This document shows, piece after piece, positions 9,343 through 18,938 of a stretch of 60,697 bases of DNA. The notes beneath the pieces were generated by a model. The model had not been told where the DNA came from and did not search any database. It saw nothing but the letters and a program-made list of their open reading frames with translations. The position numbers and the translations under genes were made by a program. Source of the stretch: [Phormidium] sp. LEGE 05292 (GTDB taxonomy: Bacteria; Cyanobacteriota; Cyanobacteriia; Cyanobacteriales; Aerosakkonemataceae); assembly GCF_015207735.1 (NCBI RefSeq), contig NZ_JADEWG010000026.1, positions 1 to 60,697 on the forward strand. Reading direction: 5' to 3'. Position 1 is the stretch's first letter. Each line of letters opens with the position of its first letter.

Positions 9343-9966
9343 CTAGGACAATAAAGTTATCTTTGCTGCAATCCACCCCAGTAGAAAGCCAGATAGAGAA
9401 ACGGCAGATAAAGTAAAAAAAGCTTGCCAGTCTCTAAACCCAATCATTGCCATATCTAGTCTAGCTCGCAAGGCGCTGGCAACGAGAAGAACTATATAAG
9501 CAACAAAATTAATCCAAATTATTAATACTGATGTCAAAAAAGCTAAGGTAATTAATGCAATAAAAGCTCTTGTGTCAGATTGAAAAGTCAAAGATAAAAT
9601 TTTTCTCAAGTTGGAAAGGGGCGCAGCGAGAGTTTCAGCTAACAGTAGAATTAAAGCTCCCGTTAATATCAGTACCCACCATTTACATTTAAAAGAAAAT
9701 GTTAACCCAAATAACTCACCATTACATAAACCCCATTTAAGGGTGTTTGTATACAACACCCAACCTAAAATCATGTAGGTAAAAAAAAGTAGTAATAGCG
9801 ATAGCAAAGAAGAACTTCTGACCTTCTGCATATAATATAGAGTCTCTTCCAGCCGAGTTGAACAACGCTTAGCTCTGAGGACGGATAATTGCTGTGATAC
9901 CATTGTGCCGCGAAAGTGGCAAGCTGTAGCCCTGACCTCTCCAATTTTCTTGGAGCCATCTGGCAC
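9343..9966 (-). CDS. Membrane protein of unknown function
   Basis: 207 residues from a GTG at 9966; ATG starts at 9903 and 9831 are also possible. The last one, 9831, has GGAAGAGA upstream and begins MQKVRSSSLL just before the first membrane segment. There are about four hydrophobic segments (roughly residues 54-72, 94-112, 136-160 and 183-205). I do not recognise the family. It is divergent from cruF with a 100-bp gap, which does not by itself link it to carotenoids. Confidence 0.6.
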   Translation of the reverse strand: MPDGSKKIGEVRATACHFRGTMVSQQLSVLRAKRCSTRLEETLYYMQKVRSSSLLSLLLLFFTYMILGWVLYTNTLKWGLCNGELFGLTFSFKCKWWVLILTGALILLLAETLAAPLSNLRKILSLTFQSDTRAFIALITLAFLTSVLIIWINFVAYIVLLVASALRARLDMAMIGFRDWQAFFTLSAVSLSGFLLGWIAAKITLLS

Positions 9967-10065
9967 TAGTTGCAGAAACTTATAATCTTATTAGTAAATT
10001 TTAGTAAACATTTGTAAACTATTAAGAAGTGCTTTCCGATCGTCACCTATCTAGAGGAGTCATTA

Positions 10066-11007
10066 ATGAAGCAACTTCTTATAGTCGAACGCTTCTGTCT
10101 AGCTGGACATATTTTATCGATGATTTTTGGATGGGCAGGGCTGCTCTATGTTTTACCGCATCCAGAACTTATTGCCAGTTTACCAAGTTCAGGGCAAACC
10201 GTGTTTGGGTTGAGTATGGCTTGGGGTGGAGTGGTTAATATTATTCTGGGTGCGATCGCAGTATCTATTTATGCTTATCGTACTTGGGGAGTTTGGCCTA
10301 CTTTAAGCTTCATGTTTCCGGCAATGCTGATTTCTGTAAGCAGTGAATTGTTAGGAACTAGTACCGGATTTCCTTTTGGTGATTATCATTACCTGAACGG
10401 GTTGGGGTATAAAATTGCTGGTTTAGTGCCGTTTACAATTCCGATTTCTTGGTTTTACATGGGGATTGTTTGTTATGCGATCGCTCGTGCCGGAGTCAAA
10501 TTAGCAGAAAAACCGAACTGGATACGTCAACTCGGTGCGATCGCTATTGGTGCTTTATTGTTCACCTCTTGGGATTTTGCCCTCGAACCAGCCATGAGTC
10601 AAACCATTGTACCTTTCTGGTATTGGGAAAAAGCCGGAGCTTTCTTTGGTACACCTTACCAAAACTATGCCGGATGGTATGGCACCAGCTTTTTATTCAT
10701 GAGCGTAGCCGCAATTTTTTGGAACCTCAAGTTTGGCGCAGGAAAGCAAAATTCACCCAAATATTTCACTCAAAATCAACTAGTTTTTCCCCTAGCTATT
10801 TATTTGAGTAACTTTGGATATGCTGCCGTGCTAAGCTTGGGTTCGGGTTTTGGCATTCCAGTTTTACTGGGCGTATTGGTAGGCGTGATTCCCACATTGG
10901 CACTTTATCAGTTAGCATCTAGCAGCAAAGCTTTATTTGCTAATGAAGAATCAGCTACCATTAAAACCGAAATTCCAGTGGCAGCGGTAAAAGTAGGATT
11001 AAAGTGA
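10066..11007 (+). CDS. cruF: Carotenoid 1,2-hydratase CruF
   Basis: 313-residue polytopic membrane protein matching CruF, which hydrates the psi-end of gamma-carotene and related carotenoids during myxol or 2-hydroxymyxol synthesis. The visible signature is the loop LGTSTGFPFGDYHY with nearby acidic and His residues, and later SWDFALEPAM. AGGAG lies 8 bases before the ATG. The gene overlaps cruG by 4 bases (GTGA), so the two are translationally coupled. The pair cruF-cruG is a known arrangement in cyanobacteria. Confidence 0.92.
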   Translation: MKQLLIVERFCLAGHILSMIFGWAGLLYVLPHPELIASLPSSGQTVFGLSMAWGGVVNIILGAIAVSIYAYRTWGVWPTLSFMFPAMLISVSSELLGTSTGFPFGDYHYLNGLGYKIAGLVPFTIPISWFYMGIVCYAIARAGVKLAEKPNWIRQLGAIAIGALLFTSWDFALEPAMSQTIVPFWYWEKAGAFFGTPYQNYAGWYGTSFLFMSVAAIFWNLKFGAGKQNSPKYFTQNQLVFPLAIYLSNFGYAAVLSLGSGFGIPVLLGVLVGVIPTLALYQLASSSKALFANEESATIKTEIPVAAVKVGLK

Positions 11008-12233
11008 ACCAAGATTGGTTAATAGTGGCGGGTGCTGTTTGTTTTGGGTTGTTACTTTTACAAGTACCAGCCACATTAATTCTGCTTTCCCGCCTTTTCA
11101 AAGGGCCTTTTCGTCAACCTCCAGTTTCTCCCCTTTCGCCAACACCAGATCTTGTCGGCGCAGTCAGTGTGGTAGTTCCCACCCTCAACGAAGCAAAGCG
11201 AATTTCTCCCTGTTTAGCTGGGTTAAGTCGCCAAAGCTACGAAGTGAGAGAAATAATTATTGTTGATAGTTACTCTCACGATGCTACCCCTGATTTAGTC
11301 AAAGAAATTCAGCAAAAAGACCCCAGATTTCGCTTAATTAATGACGATCCTTTGCCAGAAGATTGGGTAGGAAGACCTTGGGCTTTACACAATGGTTTCC
11401 TCTATAGTTCTGAGCAAAGTGAGTGGATTTTAGGCATTGATGCAGATACTCAACCTCAACCAGGATTAGTAGCAGGTTTAGTTAAAACTGCCGAAGCGCA
11501 AGGTTATGATTTAGTCTCTCTTTCTCCCCAGTTTATTTTGCAATATCCTGGGGAGTGGTGGCTACAACCTGCGCTTTTAATGACTTTATTGTACAGATTC
11601 GATCCGGCGGGAACGAATAATCAAAGCCCGGAAAGGGTAATGGCAAATGGTCAGTGTTTTTTGTGTAAGCGATCGGTTTTAGCAGCTTTGGGCGGTTACA
11701 CTAGCGCCCGGAGTTCTTTTTGTGATGATGTGACTTTAGCCCGTTATGCCGCTTTTCAAGGTTACAAAGTTGGCTTTTTAGATGGTGCGAAAGTTATTAA
11801 AGTCCGAATGTATGAAGGGATGGCGCAAACTTGGACAGAATGGGGCAGAAGTTTAGATTTAAAAGATGCGGCTTCTTTTTCACAAATATTAGGTGATTTG
11901 TGGTTGTTGTTGAGTGTTCAAGCTTTGCCTTTAATAATAGTATTCACCTATTTGTTAATTTCTCCCTTTTTCTCTTTCTCTGCTTTTCCCTTTGTGCTGT
12001 TGTTGCGGTTGAATTTATTTTTGTTAGCAATTAGGTTTGCTTTGTTGTTTGCGATCGCGCCTTCTTACGATCGCACAAACAGCAATTCAAATTGGACTTT
12101 TTGGCTTTCCCCCCTAGCAGATCCCTTAGCTTTTCTGAGAATTCTGCTATCTTCTCTAAATAAGCCAACCCAATGGCGAGGAAGGAGTTATGCAAAAATG
12201 CAGAAGCTAGAATACAGGAATCAAAAAAATTAG
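11004..12233 (+). CDS. cruG: Carotenoid 2-O-glycosyltransferase CruG
   Basis: 409 residues, a GT2 family enzyme that attaches the sugar of myxol glycosides. There is an N-terminal membrane segment (about 6-30), the nucleotide-sugar fold with VVVPTLNEAKRI, and the acidic motif GIDADTQPQPG; further on come the ANGQCFL and SFCDDVTLA regions. C-terminal hydrophobic segments (about 295-365) anchor it to the membrane. The start is GTG inside the cruF stop (GTGA). It ends 13 bp from the convergent Uma2 gene. Confidence 0.92.
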   Translation: MNQDWLIVAGAVCFGLLLLQVPATLILLSRLFKGPFRQPPVSPLSPTPDLVGAVSVVVPTLNEAKRISPCLAGLSRQSYEVREIIIVDSYSHDATPDLVKEIQQKDPRFRLINDDPLPEDWVGRPWALHNGFLYSSEQSEWILGIDADTQPQPGLVAGLVKTAEAQGYDLVSLSPQFILQYPGEWWLQPALLMTLLYRFDPAGTNNQSPERVMANGQCFLCKRSVLAALGGYTSARSSFCDDVTLARYAAFQGYKVGFLDGAKVIKVRMYEGMAQTWTEWGRSLDLKDAASFSQILGDLWLLLSVQALPLIIVFTYLLISPFFSFSAFPFVLLLRLNLFLLAIRFALLFAIAPSYDRTNSNSNWTFWLSPLADPLAFLRILLSSLNKPTQWRGRSYAKMQKLEYRNQKN

Positions 12234-12246
12234 CAATAGCTATTGT

Positions 12247-12921
12247 TTACTGTGGCAACAAGTTCTTGATAAATTCGGCATATTCAGGAGAGTTTAACCC
12301 TTCTTGTAGCACTGTTAGAACTGTTGCCATATTTCCTGATAATAATTCATTGACTGCTAACCAAAGTCCTGGAAATATCAGACTTTTCACCACACCATTT
12401 TCATCAGGTTGCAATAATATATAGTTACCGTTTTGTAATTGAAACCAATCTAATTTTTGCTCGAAAACTTGCCAAACTAAATATTCTTGTACACCATTTC
12501 GCTGGTAAGCTTGCTTTTTATCATATAAATCATAAGACGCACTACTAGCAGCAATTTCTACTACTAATTCCGGCGCACCTTCGATATAATCATCATCTGT
12601 AACGCGAGAATTTCCACCTATTTCAATTCGCAGCAAAGCATCAGGTTGAGGTTCATTATTTTCATCTAATCTGACTGTACCGTTATCACTTAAAGCAACA
12701 CCAGAAGTCGCTGCTTCATAAACACCCAACCATGTAATAATTCTGCCATGTGGTTGACCATGACTTCTGAAACGAACAGCTGCTGCCATGTAAACTACTC
12801 CTTCAATCAGTTCAGCTTTTTTAATGTGAGGAGATGCGGCATATCTGCGTTCAAATTCATCGCGGGAAAGGCGATCGCCTCCTTCCAAAGGCGGAACAAT
12901 TAGCTTTTGAGTCACAGCCAT
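12247..12921 (-). CDS. Uma2 family (DUF820) putative nuclease
   Basis: 224 residues of the Uma2/DUF820 family, a PD-(D/E)XK nuclease fold that is expanded in cyanobacteria. Candidate catalytic elements are PDALLRI, the core ELVVEI with Glu, and YDKKQAYQRNGV that follows. Biological roles of these proteins are mostly unknown. It is convergent with cruG and its upstream region carries the palindromic TGTAGAGACG element. Confidence 0.88.
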   Translation of the reverse strand: MAVTQKLIVPPLEGGDRLSRDEFERRYAASPHIKKAELIEGVVYMAAAVRFRSHGQPHGRIITWLGVYEAATSGVALSDNGTVRLDENNEPQPDALLRIEIGGNSRVTDDDYIEGAPELVVEIAASSASYDLYDKKQAYQRNGVQEYLVWQVFEQKLDWFQLQNGNYILLQPDENGVVKSLIFPGLWLAVNELLSGNMATVLTVLQEGLNSPEYAEFIKNLLPQ

Positions 12922-12975
12922 TTTTGATGTCTCCCTTCGCTGACTGATTTTATTTTAAAAGAAGCTTGCTAAAAA

Positions 12976-13005
12976 TGTAGAGACGTTTCTTGAAACGTCT
13001 CTACA
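12976..13005. repeat. Palindromic element TGTAGAGACGTTTC
   Basis: Perfect 14-bp inverted repeat (TGTAGAGACGTTTC / GAAACGTCTCTACA) with a 2-bp centre. It belongs to a dispersed family also present at 18750, 19167 and 31561. It lies between treY and the Uma2 gene and could act as a terminator for treY. Confidence 0.85.
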
Positions 13006-13076
13006 ATAAATTTTAATTCAGTCCGCGCAGGCGGACTTTGTTTATGTAGCGGTGATTTTAATCGCCCAAACTCTTA

Positions 13077-15869
13077 TTAACCAATCAACAATGCAGCGGG
13101 AAAATGTTGAAGTACTTCGCCAATATAAAGGGTGTTATCGCACTTCACCTCCTGCAAAGTAATCCCATCTTTCCAAGTAGTTGGCATTCCTTCAGGTAAT
13201 TCAATATTTGTATCTTCCCAAATATCTTTACCTAAAGGTAGTTCTCCCGGTTGAATTACTTTTGTTAATAAGCGAGTTGCTAGGGTAATTGCTACTTTGT
13301 CTTGATGAATTCTAGCGAAAGCGATGATGCGATCGCTAAATTTACCCTTCACCATCAATGGTTTATAATCACCATCTTGGAAAAGTTGCAAATGTTCTTT
13401 TCTCGCTTGCAGCAATTGATAAGTCAAGAACATTTTAATTTTGCCATCTTCTTTAGTAGCAAACAAATCTTTAATTAACTGCGGAATATCTGCATTTAAT
13501 CTCTCTTTAATTTCTTGTAGATATTTTACTCGCAGTTCGTAATCAACCGGACGACGATTATCAGGGTCTACTAAACTTAAATCCCACAATTCATTACCTT
13601 GATAAAGGTCTGGAACTCCCGGAGAAGTGTTTTTCAAAAGGATTTGGGAGAGGGAATTGAAGATACCGTATTCAGCAATTTTTTGTTGGAAAGGACGCAG
13701 CTTTTGGAGAAACTCATTAGATTCTGGATCGGCTAAAAGCTGATCCACAAAATTGAGATATCCTTCTTCATAAGCACTATCAGGTCTTAACCATGCTGTA
13801 TGAACTTTAGCTTCTCTTACTGCTTTAATTACAAAATCTTTCACCCTTTGCACAAACTGGGAAAACTCATTTTCATTGAATGGAAAAGCACCTATCAGCG
13901 TTTGATAAAGGAAATATTCGTCGTTTGTATCTGGTACAGGTTTGCCTTTAATGATAGTTTTCTTGGCGCGATTCATTTCACTCCAAGTCCAGACGTTTTC
14001 TTCCCATTCTGATGCTAATTCCGGCAAAACATTAATTCTTGATCTGGTATCTTCACCGCGTTTGGTATCATGAGTTGCCGTAGCATTCATTGAATGTAAC
14101 CAATGACTACTTCTTCTTTGATTAAACTCATGAAATTCTTCAGGAGTAACGCCAAAACTTCCGGGATTTCCTCCTACTTCATTAAGAGAAATTAGACGAT
14201 TATAGTTATAGAAAAGTGTATCTTCTACACCTTTTGCCATCAAGGGGCCTGTTAATTGCTGAAACTTCATGACAAAGTGATGGCGATCGGCTTTTTGTTC
14301 CTCATTCAAATAGCTTTCATCTTGGCGTAACAGCAACTTTTCTAAATAGCCAAGTTCCTTGACCAACAAAGGTACGCGACCTTTCGCTTTTTCAATTGTT
14401 TCTTTGATGTAAGTGGTATCTTCTGGTCGCACATCTGGCGAAGAAGTGTAAGTCCGATAAACTGGAAATAATGCCAATACCTCGGTTAATACTCTTTTCA
14501 AACCATTAGCAGTAAAGTCGCTTCCTTCCCTAGTTTGACCAGAAATGTGTTTCAATTTCTGGGCTAAATTATCCACATCGCCCAACAAATTTTTCTCAAT
14601 AATTAGGTGCTTTTTCTCGGTTACTAAGTCGTGATATGGTGCATTCGATCCGGTGAAAGCAGAGTAAATATCTTGAAATTCTTGTTCGCGATCGCAACAG
14701 CAGAAAAGACCATTCACATAGTTAAGATAATCATAACCGCTCGTTCCTTGAATCGGCCAATGATGCGGTAAATCTTCACCAACTAATTCTAAAATCTTTT
14801 CCGCAGTAATGTAAGTATCTCCCACCTTTTCTCGGAGTTTTTCTAGGTAATCATTGGGGTTATAAAGACCATCAATATGGTCAATTCTTAAACCCGTAAA
14901 TTTCCCCTCTCTGACAAATCTCTCAATCAAGGAATGAGACCTGCCCAAAACTTTCATTTCTTCCACTTTTACAGAAATCAATTCGTTGACTGTAAAAAAT
15001 CTCCGATAGTTGATTTCTTCTGCACCCACTTTCCAGAAAGATAAACGATAATATTGATCGGAAAGGATGCTATCTAAAAGATTAAAACTTTCCGATTTTC
15101 CCGGTTCTCCATTAAAGAACTGAATGTTATTGTCGAAGAATTCTTTAACAGATTCGTTTTGGGTGTAAAGTTCCCACAACAACCCTTTTACAAAGGCAAG
15201 TTGGTCGTATCTTTCTCTTCCCTTGACTTCCGCTGGCAGGTTTTTAATCAGATAAACTACACCCAGTAACTTAACAAAATCTGGATGTCTTCTGCCTAAT
15301 TCTCTACCCAATTGTCCCAAATTTTGAGTTAAAAAACTAGTGTACGATTCGATTCTAATTGGCAATTTTAAGCCAAAATAATCAATGCTTAATCCTGTCT
15401 CATCGTAGTTTAATTTGATATCGCCATTTTCCAGGCATTCTCCATAATATGTGCCGAGTAAAGGTGCGAGAATTCTGCCCCTAAAGCTTTCGTAAGCGTG
15501 ATTCCATTCGATATCAAAAAAGTCGAAAAATTCCGAGTCAGGGCCATTTTCTAGCACATCCATCAGCCATTTATTTTCGCTATCATAAGCCATGTGGTTA
15601 GGTACAATATCTTGTAACCATCCCATATTATGACTTTGCAGATCGCTTAATAATTGCTCAAATTCTTCTGCTGTTCCTAACTCTGGATTTAATTGAGTTG
15701 GATCGACTACATCGTAACCGTGAGTGCTACCAGCCCTAGCTTTGAAAATGGGCGAAGCGTAGAAGTCAGAAATTCCCAATTCTGCCAAATAATTGACAAT
15801 TTTTTGGGCAGCGGCGAAGGGAAAACCGCTATGAAATTGAATGCGGTAAGTTGAGGTAGGAATTCTCAT
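13077..15869 (-). CDS. treY: Malto-oligosyltrehalose synthase TreY
   Basis: 930-residue GH13 enzyme that converts the reducing end of a malto-oligosaccharide to an alpha,alpha-1,1 trehalosyl unit inside the cell. The N-terminus PTSTYRIQFHSGFPF and YASPIFKARAGSTHGYDVVD are typical of TreY. GH13 motifs seen are DIVPNHMAY, GLRIDHIDGLY (nucleophile Asp) and ATHDTKRGED. It follows treZ by 12 bp, so the two are one transcript. Length is slightly above the usual 750-950 range of the family. Trehalose serves as compatible solute and desiccation protectant in cyanobacteria. Confidence 0.96.
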   Translation of the reverse strand: MRIPTSTYRIQFHSGFPFAAAQKIVNYLAELGISDFYASPIFKARAGSTHGYDVVDPTQLNPELGTAEEFEQLLSDLQSHNMGWLQDIVPNHMAYDSENKWLMDVLENGPDSEFFDFFDIEWNHAYESFRGRILAPLLGTYYGECLENGDIKLNYDETGLSIDYFGLKLPIRIESYTSFLTQNLGQLGRELGRRHPDFVKLLGVVYLIKNLPAEVKGRERYDQLAFVKGLLWELYTQNESVKEFFDNNIQFFNGEPGKSESFNLLDSILSDQYYRLSFWKVGAEEINYRRFFTVNELISVKVEEMKVLGRSHSLIERFVREGKFTGLRIDHIDGLYNPNDYLEKLREKVGDTYITAEKILELVGEDLPHHWPIQGTSGYDYLNYVNGLFCCCDREQEFQDIYSAFTGSNAPYHDLVTEKKHLIIEKNLLGDVDNLAQKLKHISGQTREGSDFTANGLKRVLTEVLALFPVYRTYTSSPDVRPEDTTYIKETIEKAKGRVPLLVKELGYLEKLLLRQDESYLNEEQKADRHHFVMKFQQLTGPLMAKGVEDTLFYNYNRLISLNEVGGNPGSFGVTPEEFHEFNQRRSSHWLHSMNATATHDTKRGEDTRSRINVLPELASEWEENVWTWSEMNRAKKTIIKGKPVPDTNDEYFLYQTLIGAFPFNENEFSQFVQRVKDFVIKAVREAKVHTAWLRPDSAYEEGYLNFVDQLLADPESNEFLQKLRPFQQKIAEYGIFNSLSQILLKNTSPGVPDLYQGNELWDLSLVDPDNRRPVDYELRVKYLQEIKERLNADIPQLIKDLFATKEDGKIKMFLTYQLLQARKEHLQLFQDGDYKPLMVKGKFSDRIIAFARIHQDKVAITLATRLLTKVIQPGELPLGKDIWEDTNIELPEGMPTTWKDGITLQEVKCDNTLYIGEVLQHFPAALLIG

Positions 15870-15881
15870 TTTAATCTGGGT

Positions 15882-17705
15882 TTATGCTTGGTATAGTACA
15901 AAACTTTTGGCGGGAATTGTGAGTAATTCACCAGGGATTAATTTGTCGGGCATGGTGGCACCGGGTCCCATCCATTTAGTATCAGCTGAATCGAGGAATT
16001 TTTGCCAACTTCCGCTGGGTGTGTCAATATCGAAAGTGAGAGTGCGATCGCTAAAATTCATCACATAAAACACCTGATTCTCATCACTATAGCGACGCAT
16101 AAACAAAAGCTTATCTTCTTCCCGGCTAGATACTTCTAATTTCTTTTTATCTAGAACTTTCAAAGCCTCATTGATCCGCCGCAAGAAAATCAACTCTTGG
16201 TAAAAATCCCACAGAACTTTGTGTTTATCTTGATATTGTTGTTCCCAATTTAAAACACACTTGTTAAAAGTTCCCTGATCTTGCGGGTCTTGAAAATCTT
16301 TCTCATGTCCAGATTGCAAAAACTCATCTTTTTTTGATTTTCTCACTGCCTCTATTAATTCAGGGTCTGAGTGACTAATAAAATAGAAAAATGGTGCTTC
16401 TTCCCCATACTCCTCACCCATAAACAGTAAGGGAATAAAAGGCGAAAGTATTAGCGTCCCCGCCGTTAACTTCAACCCTTCAAATGAAGTGAGTTTTGTC
16501 ATTCTCTCACCCAAAATTCGATTTCCTGTTTGGTCATGATTTTGGGCACAAACAATAAACTTATAAGCAGGTTCTTCCGCCGATGTATTTCCGTGACGAC
16601 GTTTTCTATCTGGTGAATATTGTCCCGAATAAACAAAGCCTTCACGCAAGGATTTTTCTAAATCTTTACACTTGCCAAAATCTTGATAATATCTCTGTTG
16701 TTCACCTGTAATTAAAGTATGCAGCGAATGATGGAAATCGTCGCACCATTGGGCATCAAGTCCATATCCGCCCACCTCTTTCGGACGAATGATTCGCACA
16801 TCATTAAAGTCGCTTTCTGCTGTGAGATAAAACTTCCTTCCTTTTTGTTGCGAAAGGGCATGAACTCTCTCAGATAACTCTTCTAAAAAGTGTTTGGCAC
16901 TCAGATCGTAAATGCCCTGAATTGCATCTAATCTCAGGGCATCTACGTGAAAAGTATCCAACCAATATAAAGCATTTTCTAGGAAATACTCTCGCACCCC
17001 ATCGCAATAAGCAAAGTCTAAATTAGGTGCATCTCCCCAATCACCGAGATACTTTTTCGTAAAATAAGGGCCAAAATTAGGTAAATAATTTCCCTCTGGG
17101 CCTAAGTGATTGTAAACTACATCTAAAATTACAGAGATTCCTTCTAAATGACAGGCATTAATTAGTTTCTTGAATCCATCTGGCCCACCATAACTGTCCT
17201 GAACTGCGTAGGGATACACGCCATCATAGCCCCAGTTTCTATCACCAGGAAACTGTGCCACTGGCATAATTTCAATAGCATTAATTCCTAACTCTTTTAA
17301 CCGGGTAAGTTTAGGAATAACTGCTTCAAAGGTTCCTTCTGGAGTAAAAGTGCCAATGTGTAATTCGTAAATTATGTAATCTTCTAAACGAATTCCTGTC
17401 CAATGGCGATCGGTCCAATTAAATGTACTATGATCGAATACTTGCGAAGCCTTATGTACGCCTTCTGGTTGAAAATAAGAAGCTGGATCGGGGAATTCTT
17501 TAGTTCCTTCTAATTGATAAACATAACGACTACCTGGTTCAATATCTTCTCCGGTAACTTGCCAAAAACCATACTCCAATTGTTGCATTGGTAGCAATTG
17601 TTCATTAGCTGAAACAACTTTTACTGCTACTTCTTTGAGCAACGGTGCCCAAACTGTAAATTGACAACGAGCATTTCCTAAGTAATTAGCGCCTACTTTC
17701 ACCAT
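15882..17705 (-). CDS. treZ: Malto-oligosyltrehalose trehalohydrolase TreZ
   Basis: 607-residue GH13 hydrolase that releases trehalose from the product of TreY. An N-terminal CBM48-like domain (about 1-95) precedes the barrel. Active-site motifs are DVVYNHLGPEGNY, ALRLDAIQGIYD (nucleophile Asp), YLTAESDFND (acid Glu) and AQNHDQTGNR. The order on the transcript is treZ then treY. No trehalase (treH) gene is next to them, unlike the treH-treY-treZ cluster of Nostoc. Confidence 0.96.
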   Translation of the reverse strand: MVKVGANYLGNARCQFTVWAPLLKEVAVKVVSANEQLLPMQQLEYGFWQVTGEDIEPGSRYVYQLEGTKEFPDPASYFQPEGVHKASQVFDHSTFNWTDRHWTGIRLEDYIIYELHIGTFTPEGTFEAVIPKLTRLKELGINAIEIMPVAQFPGDRNWGYDGVYPYAVQDSYGGPDGFKKLINACHLEGISVILDVVYNHLGPEGNYLPNFGPYFTKKYLGDWGDAPNLDFAYCDGVREYFLENALYWLDTFHVDALRLDAIQGIYDLSAKHFLEELSERVHALSQQKGRKFYLTAESDFNDVRIIRPKEVGGYGLDAQWCDDFHHSLHTLITGEQQRYYQDFGKCKDLEKSLREGFVYSGQYSPDRKRRHGNTSAEEPAYKFIVCAQNHDQTGNRILGERMTKLTSFEGLKLTAGTLILSPFIPLLFMGEEYGEEAPFFYFISHSDPELIEAVRKSKKDEFLQSGHEKDFQDPQDQGTFNKCVLNWEQQYQDKHKVLWDFYQELIFLRRINEALKVLDKKKLEVSSREEDKLLFMRRYSDENQVFYVMNFSDRTLTFDIDTPSGSWQKFLDSADTKWMGPGATMPDKLIPGELLTIPAKSFVLYQA

Positions 17706-17841
17706 TGGCTGCTTTTATCTCTCATTCGTTGTCATTAAATTACAATTAACTCAACTGTAGGGGAATCTGTCCCAGAGTTGATTTTATATAATCAATATTT
17801 AACTCTGATGTTGCATCAGGGTAAGTAAAATCTCCCAGATC

Positions 17842-17889
17842 TCGTTACCAGGTTCAACCTGGTAACGAAAAACAGAGGCTCTGCCTCTT
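17842..17889. repeat. CGTTACCAGG inverted element plus GAGGC palindrome
   Basis: CGTTACCAGG / CCTGGTAACG with a 5-bp loop, then CAGAGGCTCTGCCTCT, a second palindrome. This is a composite dispersed repeat between treZ and cytM. Confidence 0.7.
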
Positions 17890-17896
17890 GGTAATT

Positions 17897-17937
17897 AAAA
17901 AAAAAAGAACCCTCAAACACTATATAGTGCCAGAGGG
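17897..17937 (-). terminator. Intrinsic terminator of the cytochrome gene
   Basis: Stem CCCTC / GAGGG with an inner CACTATATAGTG palindrome (17910-17937), followed on the minus strand by a run of about ten T (17898-17907). It lies 26 bp past the stop of the cytochrome gene. Confidence 0.85.
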
Positions 17938-17963
17938 ACAAACAGCATTTATTTTTGACAGAT

Positions 17964-18338
17964 TTACAGCTTTTCCAAGTAACTGAGGAGGTCTGCCATT
18001 TCTTGTACTCCTGGTTGAAATTGTGGCATTGGTGGAGTTTTGCCACTAATCACCTGCTCAATTAAGCTAATTTGTGATTTATGCTTGGAGATACCTTGCA
18101 AACTGGGGCCGACTCGACCATCTGCTTCTAAACCATGACATCCAGCACAGTTCATTTGAAAGATCGCATGACCCCTAACTGGATCGCCTGTCAGGGACAT
18201 AACACTCTTAATATATGGATCGGACATTTGCCACTGATGAAAAATCACCATCCCTAAAAAGATTGCCAGCACTAGTGCGAGAAGCAATAAGGTAAGTTGT
18301 CCAATCAGGGCTTCTGGTTTAATCAATTGTTTATCCAC
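17964..18338 (-). CDS. cytM: Membrane-anchored c-type cytochrome, cytochrome cM-like
   Basis: Small monohaem cytochrome c, 124 residues from a GTG at 18338; a TTG at 18353 adds five residues. One N-terminal membrane anchor (about residues 12-34) precedes the haem motif CAGCH (residues 64-68), and the probable axial Met lies in PPMPQF (Met94). The length, anchor and GKTPPMPQF segment fit cytochrome cM, which tunes photosynthetic and respiratory electron flow. It is divergent from petG, a cytochrome b6f subunit, in line with a role in that electron chain. Neither start has a good Shine-Dalgarno sequence. Confidence 0.82.
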   Translation of the reverse strand: MDKQLIKPEALIGQLTLLLLALVLAIFLGMVIFHQWQMSDPYIKSVMSLTGDPVRGHAIFQMNCAGCHGLEADGRVGPSLQGISKHKSQISLIEQVISGKTPPMPQFQPGVQEMADLLSYLEKL

Positions 18339-18511
18339 ATGGTTGCCTAGCAAAGTGAAAATTTACAAACAATGTTATTAATCATATACATAGCTTAAGA
18401 TTTCTAGACAATTCAGGCAAGCCAACGCAATGGGCCAGAGGTCTCTTCCTGAAAGTGATTCAGCCTCATCCTCCCAGATTTGGGTTAATTTTTACTTCAC
18501 ACTTAATTAAT

Positions 18512-18533
18512 ACTAGTGGTCACAGTCACTAGT
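18512..18533. promoter_or_regulatory. Inverted repeat upstream of petG
   Basis: ACTAGTG / CACTAGT, 7-bp arms with 8 bases between, about 50 bp before the petG start in the petG-cytM divergent region. It could be an operator; no regulator is known from the sequence. Confidence 0.3.
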
Positions 18534-18582
18534 ACGATAATGAAATACAGGTAATAAACGTTAACATTCAAGGAGATCTGAC

Positions 18583-18696
18583 GTGGTAGAACCCCTACTT
18601 TCAGGAATTGTGCTGGGCTTAGTGCTAGTAACCCTCGCTGGGTTGTTTGTTGCTGCTTACTTGCAGTACAAGCGCGGTAATCAGTTGGGAATCTAA
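18583..18696 (+). CDS. petG: Cytochrome b6f complex subunit 5 (PetG)
   Basis: 37-residue single-span thylakoid protein starting with [21 protein letters not shown] then [19 protein letters not shown]. The pattern (Glu3, one hydrophobic helix, YxQYKRGNQ tail) is diagnostic for PetG, needed for assembly and stability of the cytochrome b6f complex. AAGGAGAT lies 5 bases upstream of the GTG. A palindromic element downstream at 18750 probably ends the transcript. Confidence 0.97.
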   Translation: MVEPLLSGIVLGLVLVTLAGLFVAAYLQYKRGNQLGI

Positions 18697-18718
18697 TAGC
18701 TGTTAGATTAGTCCGGTT

Positions 18719-18779
18719 AATCAGACTTACTATCCTTAACCCAAAACTTTGTGGAGATGTTATATATAACGTCTCCACA
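18719..18779 (+). repeat. 61-bp element, copy 1 (with palindromic end)
   Basis: Begins AATCAG, contains TATCCTTAACCCAAAA, and ends in the imperfect palindrome TGTGGAGATG...CGTCTCCACA. A second copy lies at 19167-19227 in inverted orientation. The palindrome is followed by a T-rich stretch and may terminate petG. Confidence 0.75.
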
Positions 18780-18938
18780 ATTTTGCTTTTGTCTTTTAGC
18801 ACAAAATTGTCTAGTGGTGCATCTAACTAATGTTGTGTTTTTGACTATGTTTTAAATAATACTCTCGAAAGATCCTTTTTTACTCTTTAAGTATCCATAA
18901 TAGCTGATAAAAGATTGGATAACTTTTTGGAGGTTAGT

